DNA of 64,000 nucleotides from Gp6-AA40 sp036407095 (GTDB taxonomy: Bacteria > Acidobacteriota > Vicinamibacteria > Vicinamibacterales > UBA2999). The position numbers were made by a program, and so were the translations under genes. The notes beneath the pieces were generated by a model that saw only the letters and a list, made by a program, of their open reading frames with translations, did not search any database and was not told the DNA's origin. Shown one piece after another: positions 15,681 to 26,700 of the stretch. Position 1 is the first letter of the stretch. Each line of letters starts with the position of its first letter. The stretch covers positions 124,001-188,000 of the forward strand of contig DASWZV010000158.1 of the NCBI GenBank assembly GCA_036407095.1. Reading direction: 5' to 3'.

Positions 15681-18600
15681 TCAGCCGTTTCCACCGCCGC
15701 CGGCAAACGCGACGGCAGTCTGATTCACGAGATCGGCCGAGACCGTCGCTCCCGGTCTCGATGCGACAGGAGTGAGGATCGCCGGCAGCAGCTGTCCGAG
15801 CGCGCTCGATTGAAGCTGGTCTGGCTCCACGGCGCGAAGCTTCGCGCGCCGCAGCGTGTCGCTCACGACCCCCACGAGTGCGTCCCACGTCCACGTACCG
15901 GTGAGCGCCGGTGCCACGGCGAGCATCAGAACCTGTGGCGGCTGCGCGTTCGGCTGGTTGTAGTGAATGGCGACCGCCGTCGTTTCGACGCGCGTCGGAA
16001 TCGTTTCCGTCCAGGCGTCGACCAGGAGTCCAGCCTGCGTGCCGGCGGGATCGAAGCCTGGTGCCGGAACGAGTTGGATGATGGAGAGGAAATCGCCAGC
16101 CGGTCCAAAGGTGTCGGGATATTCGACGGCCACCCAGAAGTCAGTGGCACGAAACGGCAGCTGCAGAGGACGCAGTGCCGGGAACGGCGAGGACAGCGCA
16201 TCGCTCAACGTGGCGATGGTCTCGAGCGTGTGCAGGCGATCGCGAACGCGAGCAACACCCTGGAACCATTCCTCGACGATCATCGGATCCGCCGCGTGCC
16301 GCAGCAGTCCGGTATCGATCGGCAGATCGCGAAACGCCGCAGCCGCGGACAGCTCGGGGCTGTTCTTCATGGTGAAGCGCGGCAGCATGTTGAAGTCGGG
16401 CCCGAGCAGCTGACGTGCGGCCCCTTGATAACGCCCGACCTTCTGCGTGATCGTGAGCGCAGCGATCTCGGCTGGACTGAGATCCGTGAAGTCCTTGAGA
16501 CGTGCGGCCTCCTTCAGCCGCGTGTCCGCCTGACGGGCGACGCTGCCGCCCAGATCGAGGTGCTGCGCCAGCGCACGCTCGAACGGCGTGGGAGACGCTC
16601 CGGTGTGTTCGGGTACGGCGCGTCCATCGACGAACGCGTCCGGGAACCCGAATGGTGCGAGCGCCCGCGTGGCGTCGATGAGCGCGGTCAGGCGAGCGGC
16701 GCGCTCCGACGCGGTTGCGGTCGTCACATCGAGAGCCGCCGCGTCGGTCAGCGCCTGTGCGAGATCGCCGCGTACCGCCGACAAGTCGATGAGCAGGCTC
16801 CCCAGGCGCACGTTCATCTCGGCGTCGTCGAAGCGTTGAGGATTCGGATCGACGGCGGGATCGGTGGTGTCTTCCGAGGGCAGCATGAAGTCGCCGGCAC
16901 CGAGCGGGCGGGCCACCGTCGCGATCCGCTTCAATGCGGTGATGAACGGCATCACCTCGAACAGACTCCGATCGGATGCGCCCCAGTCGGGATGCCTCGC
17001 AGGAAAGTCGATGGTCAGCGCCTGGACCTCAGGAGCCTCGACGCCGCCATGGTCGCGTCTGTAAGCATGTCGAATCCGCCGCACCAGCTCTGATTCCCCG
17101 TTGCCGATCTCGTCGCCGGCGATGTGAATGAGGTCGAGAGGCTCGAGATCGAGATCGAGGAGTGAGGGCGTTGCATCTTCGATCTGATTCGGTCCGTGTT
17201 TGACAATGAAGCGGATCGTCGCGGGATCGCCGAGGCGCTCGCCGAGCCAACTGTTCAAGGCTCGATCGCCTCTCGACCGAGGTGTCGCCGTCGGACTCCA
17301 GACGTGGTCGATGGCAGCCGGTTCCAGGTGTACTGCCACGCGATGGCTCACCGCCACACCGCTTCGCGGTGTGCGAACGACGTCCGGCTGGGGCGGTTGA
17401 GTGCCGCGAGCGAGCGCCTGCAGCATCGCGCCGCCGCGATCGTAGTTGCCGTGAGCGACCTGATAGACGCCTTCTGCCAGCGCGAGATCCCCGACGGCAT
17501 CCATCGTCAGCGCCATGCGATCGACTTCGTCGTGGATGGCGGCAGCCTGCGCCGATCCCACGGCGGGCAGTCCGGCCACGCCGTAGGGATATCCAGTTGG
17601 TGGCTCGGCCAGCAGCGTGCGTTCGAGCAGCAGGTAGCCGTCGAACACGTTGTTCGCTTCCTTCAACGTCGTCTCGTTGCCGCCGGCGTCTGCAGTGATT
17701 TTGTCGGCGCGAATCGGATACGCGTCACGGAAATTCGGAATGAACTGCGCGAGTGACGGATCGCCGTGGCGCTCTTTGAGGCCACGCTGGAATTGATAGC
17801 CGAGCATCGCGCCAAGCGTCTGACCGTTGGCGATGCCTTCGAAATAGTCGGTCGCGAGACGCACACGCTCGGACGACAGATCGACGCTCATGACCTCGCG
17901 CGAGTCGGGGCTCGCATGCGTGAGGTAGGCGTTCCTCAATACGGCGCCGGCCACGGCATGTGTGGTCGAGAGTCCGTGAATCGTGCCGCCGCTGTCAGGC
18001 TGCTCGATGATGACCCCGCCCTCGGGATCGCGGAGCGCCTCTGGAACGATCTCCGGGTCGACCGGCGTGCCGCGCACCCCGGGTCGAACGTCTTCGAGCC
18101 AGCCGAATGCGCCAAGATGCAGACCGAGCGCGCGATCGGCGACGAGTCCCGTGCGCAGCGGATCGCGCAGCGCGCGCAGGCGCTCGGTGAACAGCGCCAT
18201 CTGCCAGCTGTCGAGGCGATAACCGCAGAGATCGACGTGTTCGGCGAACAGCCGTTCGAGACGCGCAGTCGGCAGATCGATCAGCCGTTCGAGCGCCGCG
18301 CGGACTCGGATCAGACCGGAGACCGAAGGCTGACTCTGTCCCTCGTCGCTCCCGAGATAGTCGACGACCTGAATCGGCCGGTCGCTCAGTTGCGGGAGCA
18401 CGCGATCGACGCGGGCCTCGAGGAACTCCCATCGCGTCACCGTGCGGTCGGCCTGGACGTTCGGCATCTCGACTTCCCGCCGGGCCAGCGCGCTCACCAC
18501 TCCGTTGGCCTCATAGAGCTGCAGTGCGGCATCGACGTTGGCGAGCAGCAGCGAATGGCGCAGCATGCGATAGAGCAGCGCGCGCGGGACCGGCAGGTTG

Positions 18601-20594
18601 CTGCCACCTTCACCGTGAAACGATTCCGCCTTGATGTCGGCCACGCTGCTGCCATGGAGCCAGCCGATGTAGTTGCGCAGGCTCTCGGTGTCGGAGAGCG
18701 CATAGAGATTCCGAAGCCGCTCCGTCTCCGACAGGCGCTCGTCTTCGACTGCCGGCACGTCGGCGACGATGGGATCCGTGATGTGGCTGTGCGACGAGAA
18801 GAAGGTCAGATCGATCACCGGCAGCCTCTGATCGACCGGCTGGCCGACGTCCTCGAGGACCTGCTGCCCGATCGTCGTCTGATTGCCGCGGACGTCGCCG
18901 GCCGCGGCCGCGGAGGCGAGGAACGTCACATAGTTCCACACGAAGCCGCTGCCGAATGCCTGCCGGCGGAAATAGTCAACGGAGGTTGCGTTGAGTCCGA
19001 GGATGTCGAGCAGGAGTGCGTGCGAATCGCCGGCCTTGCCCGCGAACGATACGGACGCGAGCGCGTTGTCCCAGAACTTCTGGACGCGCGCGATCTGCGT
19101 TTGAATCTGCCGGGAGACGCCTGTCCTTTCCTCCGCCCGCCATCGTGTCGTGTCACTCGTGAGCAGCACGCTGTATGGCTGTGTTCCGACGCGAACGGCG
19201 GGAAGGGGGCCGCGGCCGGACACGTGTTCGACGAAGAACTGCTCGACCTCGCGTACCTGCGCCGCGCTGATGTCGAGCATCTGTTCCAGGTAGTACCCCA
19301 GCGTGGCGTGCCAGAGGGCCTGGTTCATCAGGCGGGCTTCGCGAACGTCCTCCCGGTCCGCGTGCTGCAGATGGGTCAGCGGCGCATAGTCGATGCCGAG
19401 CGCTTCGGCCAGCCACTGCGCGTCGACACGCCGGGTCACGTCGTCCACCGGCGTGAACAGCGGATCGCCTGCCTCGACGATCTCGGTCTCGGCGGGATCG
19501 GTGACCGCGCTCGTGAATCCGGATCCGCCGGAGCTGGTGTTGTTGGTTGGCGTGCCCTGGGGGATGAAGGCGGCGCCGTCGGATGCGTAGTGGTGGTTGT
19601 CGATCAGCTCCTCGATCAGCGCACGGGTGTGTTCCGGGTCAGACGACACACGGAGGCCGAGCACAAAGAGCTGATCGAACCCGGCCGCGGTCTCGGTCTC
19701 ATTCAGCGGCACTTTGACGGCCATTCCCACTCGGACGGCTTCGTCGAAGTCGTGCATCCACTCGAGATCGGCGGCGAGTTGAATCTCGCCCTGCTCGGCG
19801 CGATCGACGTCGAGCGTCTGCGACGACGGATCGGGGCCGAGGATCAACGGATCGGGGATCTGGTTGCCGAAGATCGTCCGATCGGCACGGCCAGCCGCCC
19901 GCAGAATCACCGCAAATCGATCGGGCATGACGGACGATCGCGGCGCGCGCGCCCACGTCTGCGGAGTATCGTCGGCGCCCTCGGCGCTGACCTGCGACGG
20001 ATCGGTCTGCAGGCGAATCCATGCCGCGCGCGGTCCTTCGAGCGGTCCGGCCAGCGCCCGCCAAGCCGCGATCTCCTGCGCCCGCCGCTCTTCGTCCGGC
20101 AGATCGGCCGCGGCGGCAATCGCTTCCCAGTACGCACGGCCCGCGGCCCGCTCGTCTTCGGTCAACTCGCGCTCGTGGGTGTGCACGGCGATGTCGTCGG
20201 GGAAGATACGGACCCACAGCTCTCGCGGTGTGACCACGGGCATGAAGCGCGTCTCGACCCGCACCGGCAGCAGCAGAATAGGAATGCGGTCGCTCAGGCG
20301 CTCGATCAGCGTCGTCGGATCATCGGCGCGTGAGAAGCCCTCCAGCGCATCACCGAGCACACGCGTGTCTTCGCTCAGACGAGCGACATTGGTCGTCTCC
20401 GCAGCAGCGAGGCCCTCGAGCTCCTTCTCGAGCCGCGCGACCTCGCGCGCACCTGACTCGCCAAGACGACGAGCGGCGTCGAGTTCCGTGAGGACAGCAG
20501 CCCGCCGACGGCGCGTCGCGCGGAGGTGCTCGTCCGCGTCGAGCCGTTCCCGTCGGAGCGCGGCAATGCGGTTCAGATCGTCGGTGACGCTCAT
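15681..20594 (-). CDS. 1637-aa protein with N-terminal coiled coil, unknown function
   Basis: The first ~85 residues are a charged coiled coil (start 'MSVTDDLNRIAALRRERLDA'). A conserved-looking block follows at about 105-200 ('RIPILLLPVRVETRFM', 'ELWVRIFPDDIAVHTHE'), then a long, mostly soluble body with no signal peptide and no clear TM segment. Segments such as 'VRVGTQPYSVLLT' and the C-terminal 'AIHYNQPNAQPPQVLMLAVA' are compact and hydrophobic, suggesting a folded multidomain protein rather than a repeat fibre. Its ATG overlaps the TGA of the 1044-aa gene (ATGA), and the next gene follows after 11 bp. No enzymatic motif is visible. By size and position it could be a scaffold or the main body of a multi-protein assembly; this is an inference. 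Confidence 0.8.
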   Translation of the reverse strand: MSVTDDLNRIAALRRERLDADEHLRATRRRRAAVLTELDAARRLGESGAREVARLEKELEGLAAAETTNVARLSEDTRVLGDALEGFSRADDPTTLIERLSDRIPILLLPVRVETRFMPVVTPRELWVRIFPDDIAVHTHERELTEDERAAGRAYWEAIAAAADLPDEERRAQEIAAWRALAGPLEGPRAAWIRLQTDPSQVSAEGADDTPQTWARAPRSSVMPDRFAVILRAAGRADRTIFGNQIPDPLILGPDPSSQTLDVDRAEQGEIQLAADLEWMHDFDEAVRVGMAVKVPLNETETAAGFDQLFVLGLRVSSDPEHTRALIEELIDNHHYASDGAAFIPQGTPTNNTSSGGSGFTSAVTDPAETEIVEAGDPLFTPVDDVTRRVDAQWLAEALGIDYAPLTHLQHADREDVREARLMNQALWHATLGYYLEQMLDISAAQVREVEQFFVEHVSGRGPLPAVRVGTQPYSVLLTSDTTRWRAEERTGVSRQIQTQIARVQKFWDNALASVSFAGKAGDSHALLLDILGLNATSVDYFRRQAFGSGFVWNYVTFLASAAAAGDVRGNQTTIGQQVLEDVGQPVDQRLPVIDLTFFSSHSHITDPIVADVPAVEDERLSETERLRNLYALSDTESLRNYIGWLHGSSVADIKAESFHGEGGSNLPVPRALLYRMLRHSLLLANVDAALQLYEANGVVSALARREVEMPNVQADRTVTRWEFLEARVDRVLPQLSDRPIQVVDYLGSDEGQSQPSVSGLIRVRAALERLIDLPTARLERLFAEHVDLCGYRLDSWQMALFTERLRALRDPLRTGLVADRALGLHLGAFGWLEDVRPGVRGTPVDPEIVPEALRDPEGGVIIEQPDSGGTIHGLSTTHAVAGAVLRNAYLTHASPDSREVMSVDLSSERVRLATDYFEGIANGQTLGAMLGYQFQRGLKERHGDPSLAQFIPNFRDAYPIRADKITADAGGNETTLKEANNVFDGYLLLERTLLAEPPTGYPYGVAGLPAVGSAQAAAIHDEVDRMALTMDAVGDLALAEGVYQVAHGNYDRGGAMLQALARGTQPPQPDVVRTPRSGVAVSHRVAVHLEPAAIDHVWSPTATPRSRGDRALNSWLGERLGDPATIRFIVKHGPNQIEDATPSLLDLDLEPLDLIHIAGDEIGNGESELVRRIRHAYRRDHGGVEAPEVQALTIDFPARHPDWGASDRSLFEVMPFITALKRIATVARPLGAGDFMLPSEDTTDPAVDPNPQRFDDAEMNVRLGSLLIDLSAVRGDLAQALTDAAALDVTTATASERAARLTALIDATRALAPFGFPDAFVDGRAVPEHTGASPTPFERALAQHLDLGGSVARQADTRLKEAARLKDFTDLSPAEIAALTITQKVGRYQGAARQLLGPDFNMLPRFTMKNSPELSAAAAFRDLPIDTGLLRHAADPMIVEEWFQGVARVRDRLHTLETIATLSDALSSPFPALRPLQLPFRATDFWVAVEYPDTFGPAGDFLSIIQLVPAPGFDPAGTQAGLLVDAWTETIPTRVETTAVAIHYNQPNAQPPQVLMLAVAPALTGTWTWDALVGVVSDTLRRAKLRAVEPDQLQSSALGQLLPAILTPVASRPGATVSADLVNQTAVAFAGGGGNG

Positions 20595-23500
20595 GGCTCG
20601 ATCATGTCGGCGGCGTGAAACGCCACCATCACTGGATCCTGAAAGAGGATGTAGGCCATCTCGGCCGCGTTACTGCCCCACTGCGCACGGCTGTCCGCGG
20701 TGCCGCCCGGGATGTTGGTTGCCGGCGCCGTCGTGAGATTCACCGCGTCGATCGACTCCGGATCGCCGAGGTGATTCCAGGTCAGGTCACGCCATCGTGT
20801 GACGGGCGGCGGACTCGCCGCGTCCGTGACGTCCATCGCGAATCGCGGTTCGCCGGGCCGTTCCTGCAGCACGATGAACCAACCGGGATCCTGCGTCGTG
20901 TTCGTGCTGCCTCTGGCCTGCGACTGCGTGAGATTGAAACCGAAGAAGTGAATATCGGGCGTGACCTCCGCTTTGAACATCGGACTGAGTATGTTCACCG
21001 CGGGGTTGGTCGCATCGAGCAGCCTGACGTTGAGCCCGGTCTGCTCGTCGATGCCCCACGTCGCCTTCTGCGCGTACACGAGGGTCGTCGGATATTTCTT
21101 CAGCAACTCGCCGCGGACGACGAGCACCAGTCGTGCGTCGCCGGGCTCGGCACCGGTGGGCAGGTCACGGTTGTCGTGTGTGCCAAGCGCGCTGGCTCTG
21201 TCCCACTCGTGGATCGGCTTGATGTCACGCATCGACTCTTCGCGCTCGGCCGCCGTGGCGGCGTCGCGCGCCACCGTGTCGGCCACATCCCAGAACTGCC
21301 GGAAATAGGAGCCGCGCTGGTCCGTCGGATACTCGCGCCACAAGAGCTCGCGTGACATCTCGTGATTGAGCCCCAGCATGTAGCCCTCGATGAAGCGGGC
21401 GTTGCTCTCCATCAGGGTGATCGTGTTGTTGGGGATCTGATTCAGGTTGGGAACGAGTAAGTCCGCAGACAGATCGCGCAGCGGTTTGTACATCGCGTCC
21501 TTGAAGGATGGATGCGCCATGATCGACGCGATGGTCTGCACTGGCGTCAGCGTGCGATAGGCGTCGGGAATCTCGAGCGTCGCGTTCAGACGCGCGGGCA
21601 GGGCGATCTTCGGATCGATCGCCGTCGTCAGCGTGAGCACGGCGCTGCTGATGTCGATCGGTATCGGATCTGGCGCCACGCCCTCGGCCATCGACACACG
21701 AGCGCTCAACTCGATCGCCGATTGCCGGAATCGACTGGCTTCGATGCTGTCTCCGCCTGAGGTCGTGGCCGCCGTCGATCCCGATGCAGATGCCGTCGTT
21801 CCCGGCTCCGTGATGACAAAGGATGCCCTCGGCGGCACGCGTTCGATCGACGCCGGCACGATGCCGGCGTCGCGCAAGCCTTCAGCGGCGACCACTCGCC
21901 GGGCCAGTCGCGCGATCGTCGGAGCGGCAGCCGCTGCGGCGGCAGCGACGATGATGGCGATCAGCGGACCGGCGACGGCGACGATCAGGATGACGAGGAG
22001 CGCGATCAGTCCCCACAACACCAGCGGCTGCCCGAGCAACACACGCAGCCAATCCGGAAGACCTTTCGGAGCGACCGCGTCTGCGAGCTCGTTCAACCCA
22101 ATCTGACCGGGTGGCGTGACTTTCGGCACGGCAGCGGTGACCGCTCCTTCGTTCAATCGCGCGACGATGTTGGTGGGCCGGCTCCCGGCGTCGGGCAACG
22201 TCTGCTTGCTGAGGCGACCGCGGGGACGGACGAGCGATCGGAACGCCGGCTCGACCGCGGCTATCGGGATGCGGCTTTGCGTCATCTGCCGGCGAATCGT
22301 CAGCGGGCTGCCCATCACACGTGCGTGCACGGCAGCCGTGAACGAGAGCACGTCATGTGCGGGCAGCGGCCGAACGTGCTTCCGCAGGATCTGAACGCCA
22401 GCACTCAACGCGAGCTGCGCCTGCCTGATTCGCCGGTTGGCTTCGAGGATGTCGCCGACCTGCTGCCAGGCCTGCTGCACGTATTGCTCTTGATGTGCCT
22501 GGATGACGATCGCGCCCATGCCGGCTGCCGAACGCAGACGCGGATCGGCGTTCACCTCGTTGACCCATCCCGCGCCACGGCTCTCCATGCGATCGACCAT
22601 CGCGTGCCATCGGCCGTAGAGCGGCAGTGTCACGACCGGATCGGGATGTCCTCCGGCTGGTGGATCCGTCATGAGATCTGCAGCGAGGTTGACCTTCGCT
22701 TCCAGATCCGTCAGGAGCACCGGTGTCGTTGCCGATGGCGGCCACACGGCGGGACGTGGCACAGCGCCCGGTTTGCGGAGCGCGCCTTCGAGGCCCATCA
22801 TCGGTGGATCCGGCATGCCACGCACGCCGAAGTCCGGCCGCTGCACATCCAGGTCACGGATGCCGACTTCCGCGGGTACAGGACGCGGTTCCAGCAGATC
22901 GACGAGGAACTCGAAATCGCCGCGATCGGCAGTGCGGAAATACCAGCGATAGAGCACGGGATACTGCCGCTGCCCGAGACCCCAGGATGGCGCGAGGTTG
23001 TCGACGCCGGCCGTGCTCTGACCAAGACCGGCGCGCCGCCCGATTTCGAACGCCGGCAGCACCAGCGCGTGATACGCCGTCGACGCGCGCAGCTTCCGCG
23101 CGCAGAGCAGGCGAGATGAGGCGAGGTCGGGATTCTGTCGAATCAGATCCTCGAGTGCATCAACCGTCTGCTCGGGAGTGCGGACGCCATCGTTGCTGAC
23201 GTCCTGACTCGCGTGGACATGAGCCCACGCCCACGTTTGATCGGTCGGTGGAAAGATCCGCGCAGGGTCACCGACGATCTCGACAATCGGGATGGGCGGT
23301 GTCGATCGATCCTCGGAGGCCTGCACGACGCCGGCATCGTGGAATTCATCTTCGGCAACGGCGACGAGAACCATCCATGGCCGCAGGCGATGTCCGGCCG
23401 CCGCCGTTGCCGGCGTATAGCGCCACGGAAAGTCTTCGTCGTAGAACTCGACGTAGGGAAAGAAGTTCGGCTCGAAGTTGGTGATCCAGTGTCGCGGCTC

Positions 23501-23725
23501 GGTCTTGACGATCGCGCTCGGGTTGATTCCGAGCACGTCGCCTGGACCAATCAGCTGCACGGGATTGCCGACCGGTGTGCCGTTGACGTCGAAGTCGATG
23601 CGAATCGATGCGCGCTCGACCGGCGTGCCCGGGCTGGGACCGAGTGGATCGACGGTGTCGATCCGTCCGCCGAGGCCCTGACGCACCCAGGGGAGAAACG
23701 TGTAGGTCTTGAGTGGATCGCTCAT
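20591..23725 (-). CDS. 1044-aa protein with a central hydrophobic segment, unknown function
   Basis: The N-terminal half is soluble ('TYTFLPWVRQGLGG' near the start). At about residue 575-615 lies a long hydrophobic stretch ('LVLWGLIALLVILIVAVAGP' followed by an Ile/Ala-rich run). It is followed by an Arg-rich helix, a Ser/Thr/Gly linker and a conserved-looking C-terminal region with 'GYMLGLNHEMSRELLWREYP' and 'RGSYFRQFWD'. There is no N-terminal signal peptide. The hydrophobic stretch could be a membrane hairpin or a buried insertion segment. The gene overlaps both neighbours by 4 bp (ATGA at 23722-23725 and at 20591-20594). I cannot name a family, and nothing enzymatic is visible. A membrane-inserting partner of the flanking large proteins is one reading. 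Confidence 0.8.
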   Translation of the reverse strand: MSDPLKTYTFLPWVRQGLGGRIDTVDPLGPSPGTPVERASIRIDFDVNGTPVGNPVQLIGPGDVLGINPSAIVKTEPRHWITNFEPNFFPYVEFYDEDFPWRYTPATAAAGHRLRPWMVLVAVAEDEFHDAGVVQASEDRSTPPIPIVEIVGDPARIFPPTDQTWAWAHVHASQDVSNDGVRTPEQTVDALEDLIRQNPDLASSRLLCARKLRASTAYHALVLPAFEIGRRAGLGQSTAGVDNLAPSWGLGQRQYPVLYRWYFRTADRGDFEFLVDLLEPRPVPAEVGIRDLDVQRPDFGVRGMPDPPMMGLEGALRKPGAVPRPAVWPPSATTPVLLTDLEAKVNLAADLMTDPPAGGHPDPVVTLPLYGRWHAMVDRMESRGAGWVNEVNADPRLRSAAGMGAIVIQAHQEQYVQQAWQQVGDILEANRRIRQAQLALSAGVQILRKHVRPLPAHDVLSFTAAVHARVMGSPLTIRRQMTQSRIPIAAVEPAFRSLVRPRGRLSKQTLPDAGSRPTNIVARLNEGAVTAAVPKVTPPGQIGLNELADAVAPKGLPDWLRVLLGQPLVLWGLIALLVILIVAVAGPLIAIIVAAAAAAAAPTIARLARRVVAAEGLRDAGIVPASIERVPPRASFVITEPGTTASASGSTAATTSGGDSIEASRFRQSAIELSARVSMAEGVAPDPIPIDISSAVLTLTTAIDPKIALPARLNATLEIPDAYRTLTPVQTIASIMAHPSFKDAMYKPLRDLSADLLVPNLNQIPNNTITLMESNARFIEGYMLGLNHEMSRELLWREYPTDQRGSYFRQFWDVADTVARDAATAAEREESMRDIKPIHEWDRASALGTHDNRDLPTGAEPGDARLVLVVRGELLKKYPTTLVYAQKATWGIDEQTGLNVRLLDATNPAVNILSPMFKAEVTPDIHFFGFNLTQSQARGSTNTTQDPGWFIVLQERPGEPRFAMDVTDAASPPPVTRWRDLTWNHLGDPESIDAVNLTTAPATNIPGGTADSRAQWGSNAAEMAYILFQDPVMVAFHAADMIEP

Positions 23726-26700
23726 GCCACGCGTGCTCGATTGCTCTCGTGCACAGGGATCACCTGGAGCCGGCCTGCGAGCTCGGGCCGCGCGGCAATC
23801 AGCCGCGCCATCCGCGCGAACGCCTCGGCCTCGCTGTCGGCGTCAGCGTCGGCGACCGCCAGCGTCAGGTCGTCGATCCGTGCAACCACATAGTGCTCCT
23901 GTGTAAACGCCACCGCCGGGGGCGCGATCGCGGATTTCCCCGTTACCGCAAACGACAGCGGCGATCGCGCGACGGCGCCGTTCTGCGCCCATGATGCAAA
24001 CGCCACCGCATCGACATCGAAGAAGCCACGGAACGGGGGCACGGCCTGCGCCCGCTGAGAGTCGCGGTACTTCAAGTCGTACTCGACATCGCGAGGGATG
24101 TAGTGGCTCGAGCGCAGCTCCTGCGAGACGCCGATCGAAACGCCCGCTGGATACTGCACGAAGGATTCGGCCGAGAGCTTCTCTGCGTCGGTCTTCTCGA
24201 AGAACTGCGCCGGCGCGAAGTCATCGCGCACCGGCGCAAGATCGGCAGGCCCGAGCGACCCGCCGCCGGCGGTCACGTTGGCGATGCTGAACAGCGTGCC
24301 GTCCGAGGGCTTGCTGCTTCCGAACTTCGCGATCGGGATGTCGAGCGGCACGACTTTCTGCGCGACCGAGAGACCACCCAGCGGGTGAACGAGGATCGCA
24401 TCGACGGCCGTCCCGCGCAGCGTGACGAGCAGGTGGCGTGCGTCGGGAAGAACGGATCGCCAGTTCGTCGGGTCGCTGAGTGCGGCAATGAGTTGCGGGA
24501 GTACCGCGATGTCCGGCAGGAGCGTCGAGCGATCTTCGCCCCACGTCGTGGAGAAGCGGACTTTGACCGTCAGGAACCAGAACAGCTTCAGCGATGCCGT
24601 GCCCTTGGCTTTCCACGGCGTCGGGCCTTCGAGCGTCAGCGCAAGGCTGATGCTGGCGATGGTTCGCGAGCCTGCGCGCAAGGCGACCATCGCCTTGACG
24701 TCGGCGATGAAATAGAAGGGCGAGAACTGGAACAGGACGTCGAAGGCGATGAAGCCATACGCGTTGAACGATCCCGCCGATGCGTACAGTTCGGCCCGCG
24801 CGCCGAACTGCGCGGTGTTCGACGTCACGGCGAAGTAGGTCTCGAGCCGCAGCCGCGGATTATCGCCCGCAAGCAGCTGCAACGTCAGGCGCCGCAGGAC
24901 CGGCAGGTTGAGCGGCGGCGGCTGAAACGCCGGATGGAAGCCGCCGACGGTGACGATGAACAGGCGAGTACCGAACCAGCGGACGCGCACCGCCATATCG
25001 CCCGAAAGGTCGTAGGCCAGGAGCCGCGAATCGAACAGCGACGCATCGAACGAGAGCTCGCCCTGGTTGAAGTCGATCACGCCGAGGAAGTTCACGCGCA
25101 GGGTGATCAGCGCGGCCTCGTCTGCAGGCAGAAGAGCCTTGAGCACGCCAACGATGGCGATGCGGACCGGGTTGGGCAGCTCGATCAGCAGGCCGAGATC
25201 GATCGTCAGGAGCGCCGGCGTCCCGTAGGCGATTCTGGCCATCGGGCCAATCACGAAGCGGCCGTCGAACGGCGGGAAGATCCCGGCGAGGTCGCTGATG
25301 ATCTGGCTCGCGTTGGCGATCGGATCGTCCGGGAACAGCACGCTGTTGAGCGCGCTGGTGCGGAGTCCCGCGCGCACGACGTCCACGTCAACGGTGCGGT
25401 TCAAACCAAGCAGACCGCCGACGCCGTTGAGCGTGAATCCCAGACCCAGCTGAATCGGCTGGAACTGCGCGCTGATCAGGATGAGCAGCGAGAAGCCGTC
25501 GCGTCCATCCGGAAGCGTCGTGTTGATGATGGCGACGGCGGTGATGTCGATCGTGTTCTGGAACTGCAGCTGCAGCATCCCGACGTAGCGGTGATTCGGA
25601 CGATCGATGTCGAGGAAACCGCCACCCCTGATGCCGTGCATGTCGAGCGCGAGGCCGACGCCCGTCGGTGGCTTGAACGCGAAGTCGACTTGCGCCGGTC
25701 CAGCGTTGCCACCCGTGCCGGGAAACGAGAGGGTCGCCGTGAATCCGATCTGATTGATGGAGGCGTCGATCGGTCCGAGCTTGCAGGAGAGCGCGGTGGA
25801 GACTTCGATGGGGATCGTGTCCCCGACGAGCGCGGCAATCAGCACGATCTCGTGGACCGAGAACGGTCCGAGATCCGCGTGTACGGGGAGCCTGATCGCG
25901 AGCGTGGCGCTGCCGTCGAAGCGCACGCCGGTGTCGGGCGCCCAGGTCAGGCCGACGTCGAAGTTCGAGTCGATGTGAACGCCCGAGAGCACCGTGCTGA
26001 TGAAACCATCGCCGCCAGATCCGTCGACGAGCACGCGGCCGCCGTGCAGCGCCGCTTTCACGAACGGCTGTGCCTCGGTCTGCGTGAAGGCGACTCCGGT
26101 TTCAAACGAGACCGTCTTCACCTCGACGCGGTTGCCGCCAGCCGTGCCAAGAATCACAAAAGGCTGCGCGCCCTCGCCGAGCAGTCGGACGTTCGCGGAC
26201 CCGTCGAAGTTCGCGGTCGGGGACGCAACCGCCACCTGCAAGGGCGGCCGAAGCGTTCCCGTCAGGACCGTGGCGAATTGACCGCGCGCCGAGTATGTGC
26301 CGCTCCACGCAGGATCGGTGACCGGCAGCGATGCGTCGATCGCGCCGCCGAAGGGCACGACCACGCTCATGGTGAGGCCGGGCGGATCGAGCGTCGGGTT
26401 GGGCGTGACGTCGAGGACGAACGCCTCGAGGAGTGCCGGGCGGTCCTCGACCGGCACATGGAACGCCGTCGGTGCGCCCATGCGTGCGAGGAAGTCGGAG
26501 ACCGCGGCCAGCAGTTTCAATCCGTCGAAGTCGGGCGCGCCCCAGTCGTAGACCTCTTCGAAGTACTCCGCCGGCGAGCCAAACAACCGCGCGATGCGAT
26601 CGTAACGAATCGTCGTGCGTTCGATCTCGAACCGATCGGCATCGCTGGCGAAGGGTTTGACGCGTTCCAGAATCCCGGCCAGCGCCAGCGACGCGCCGAC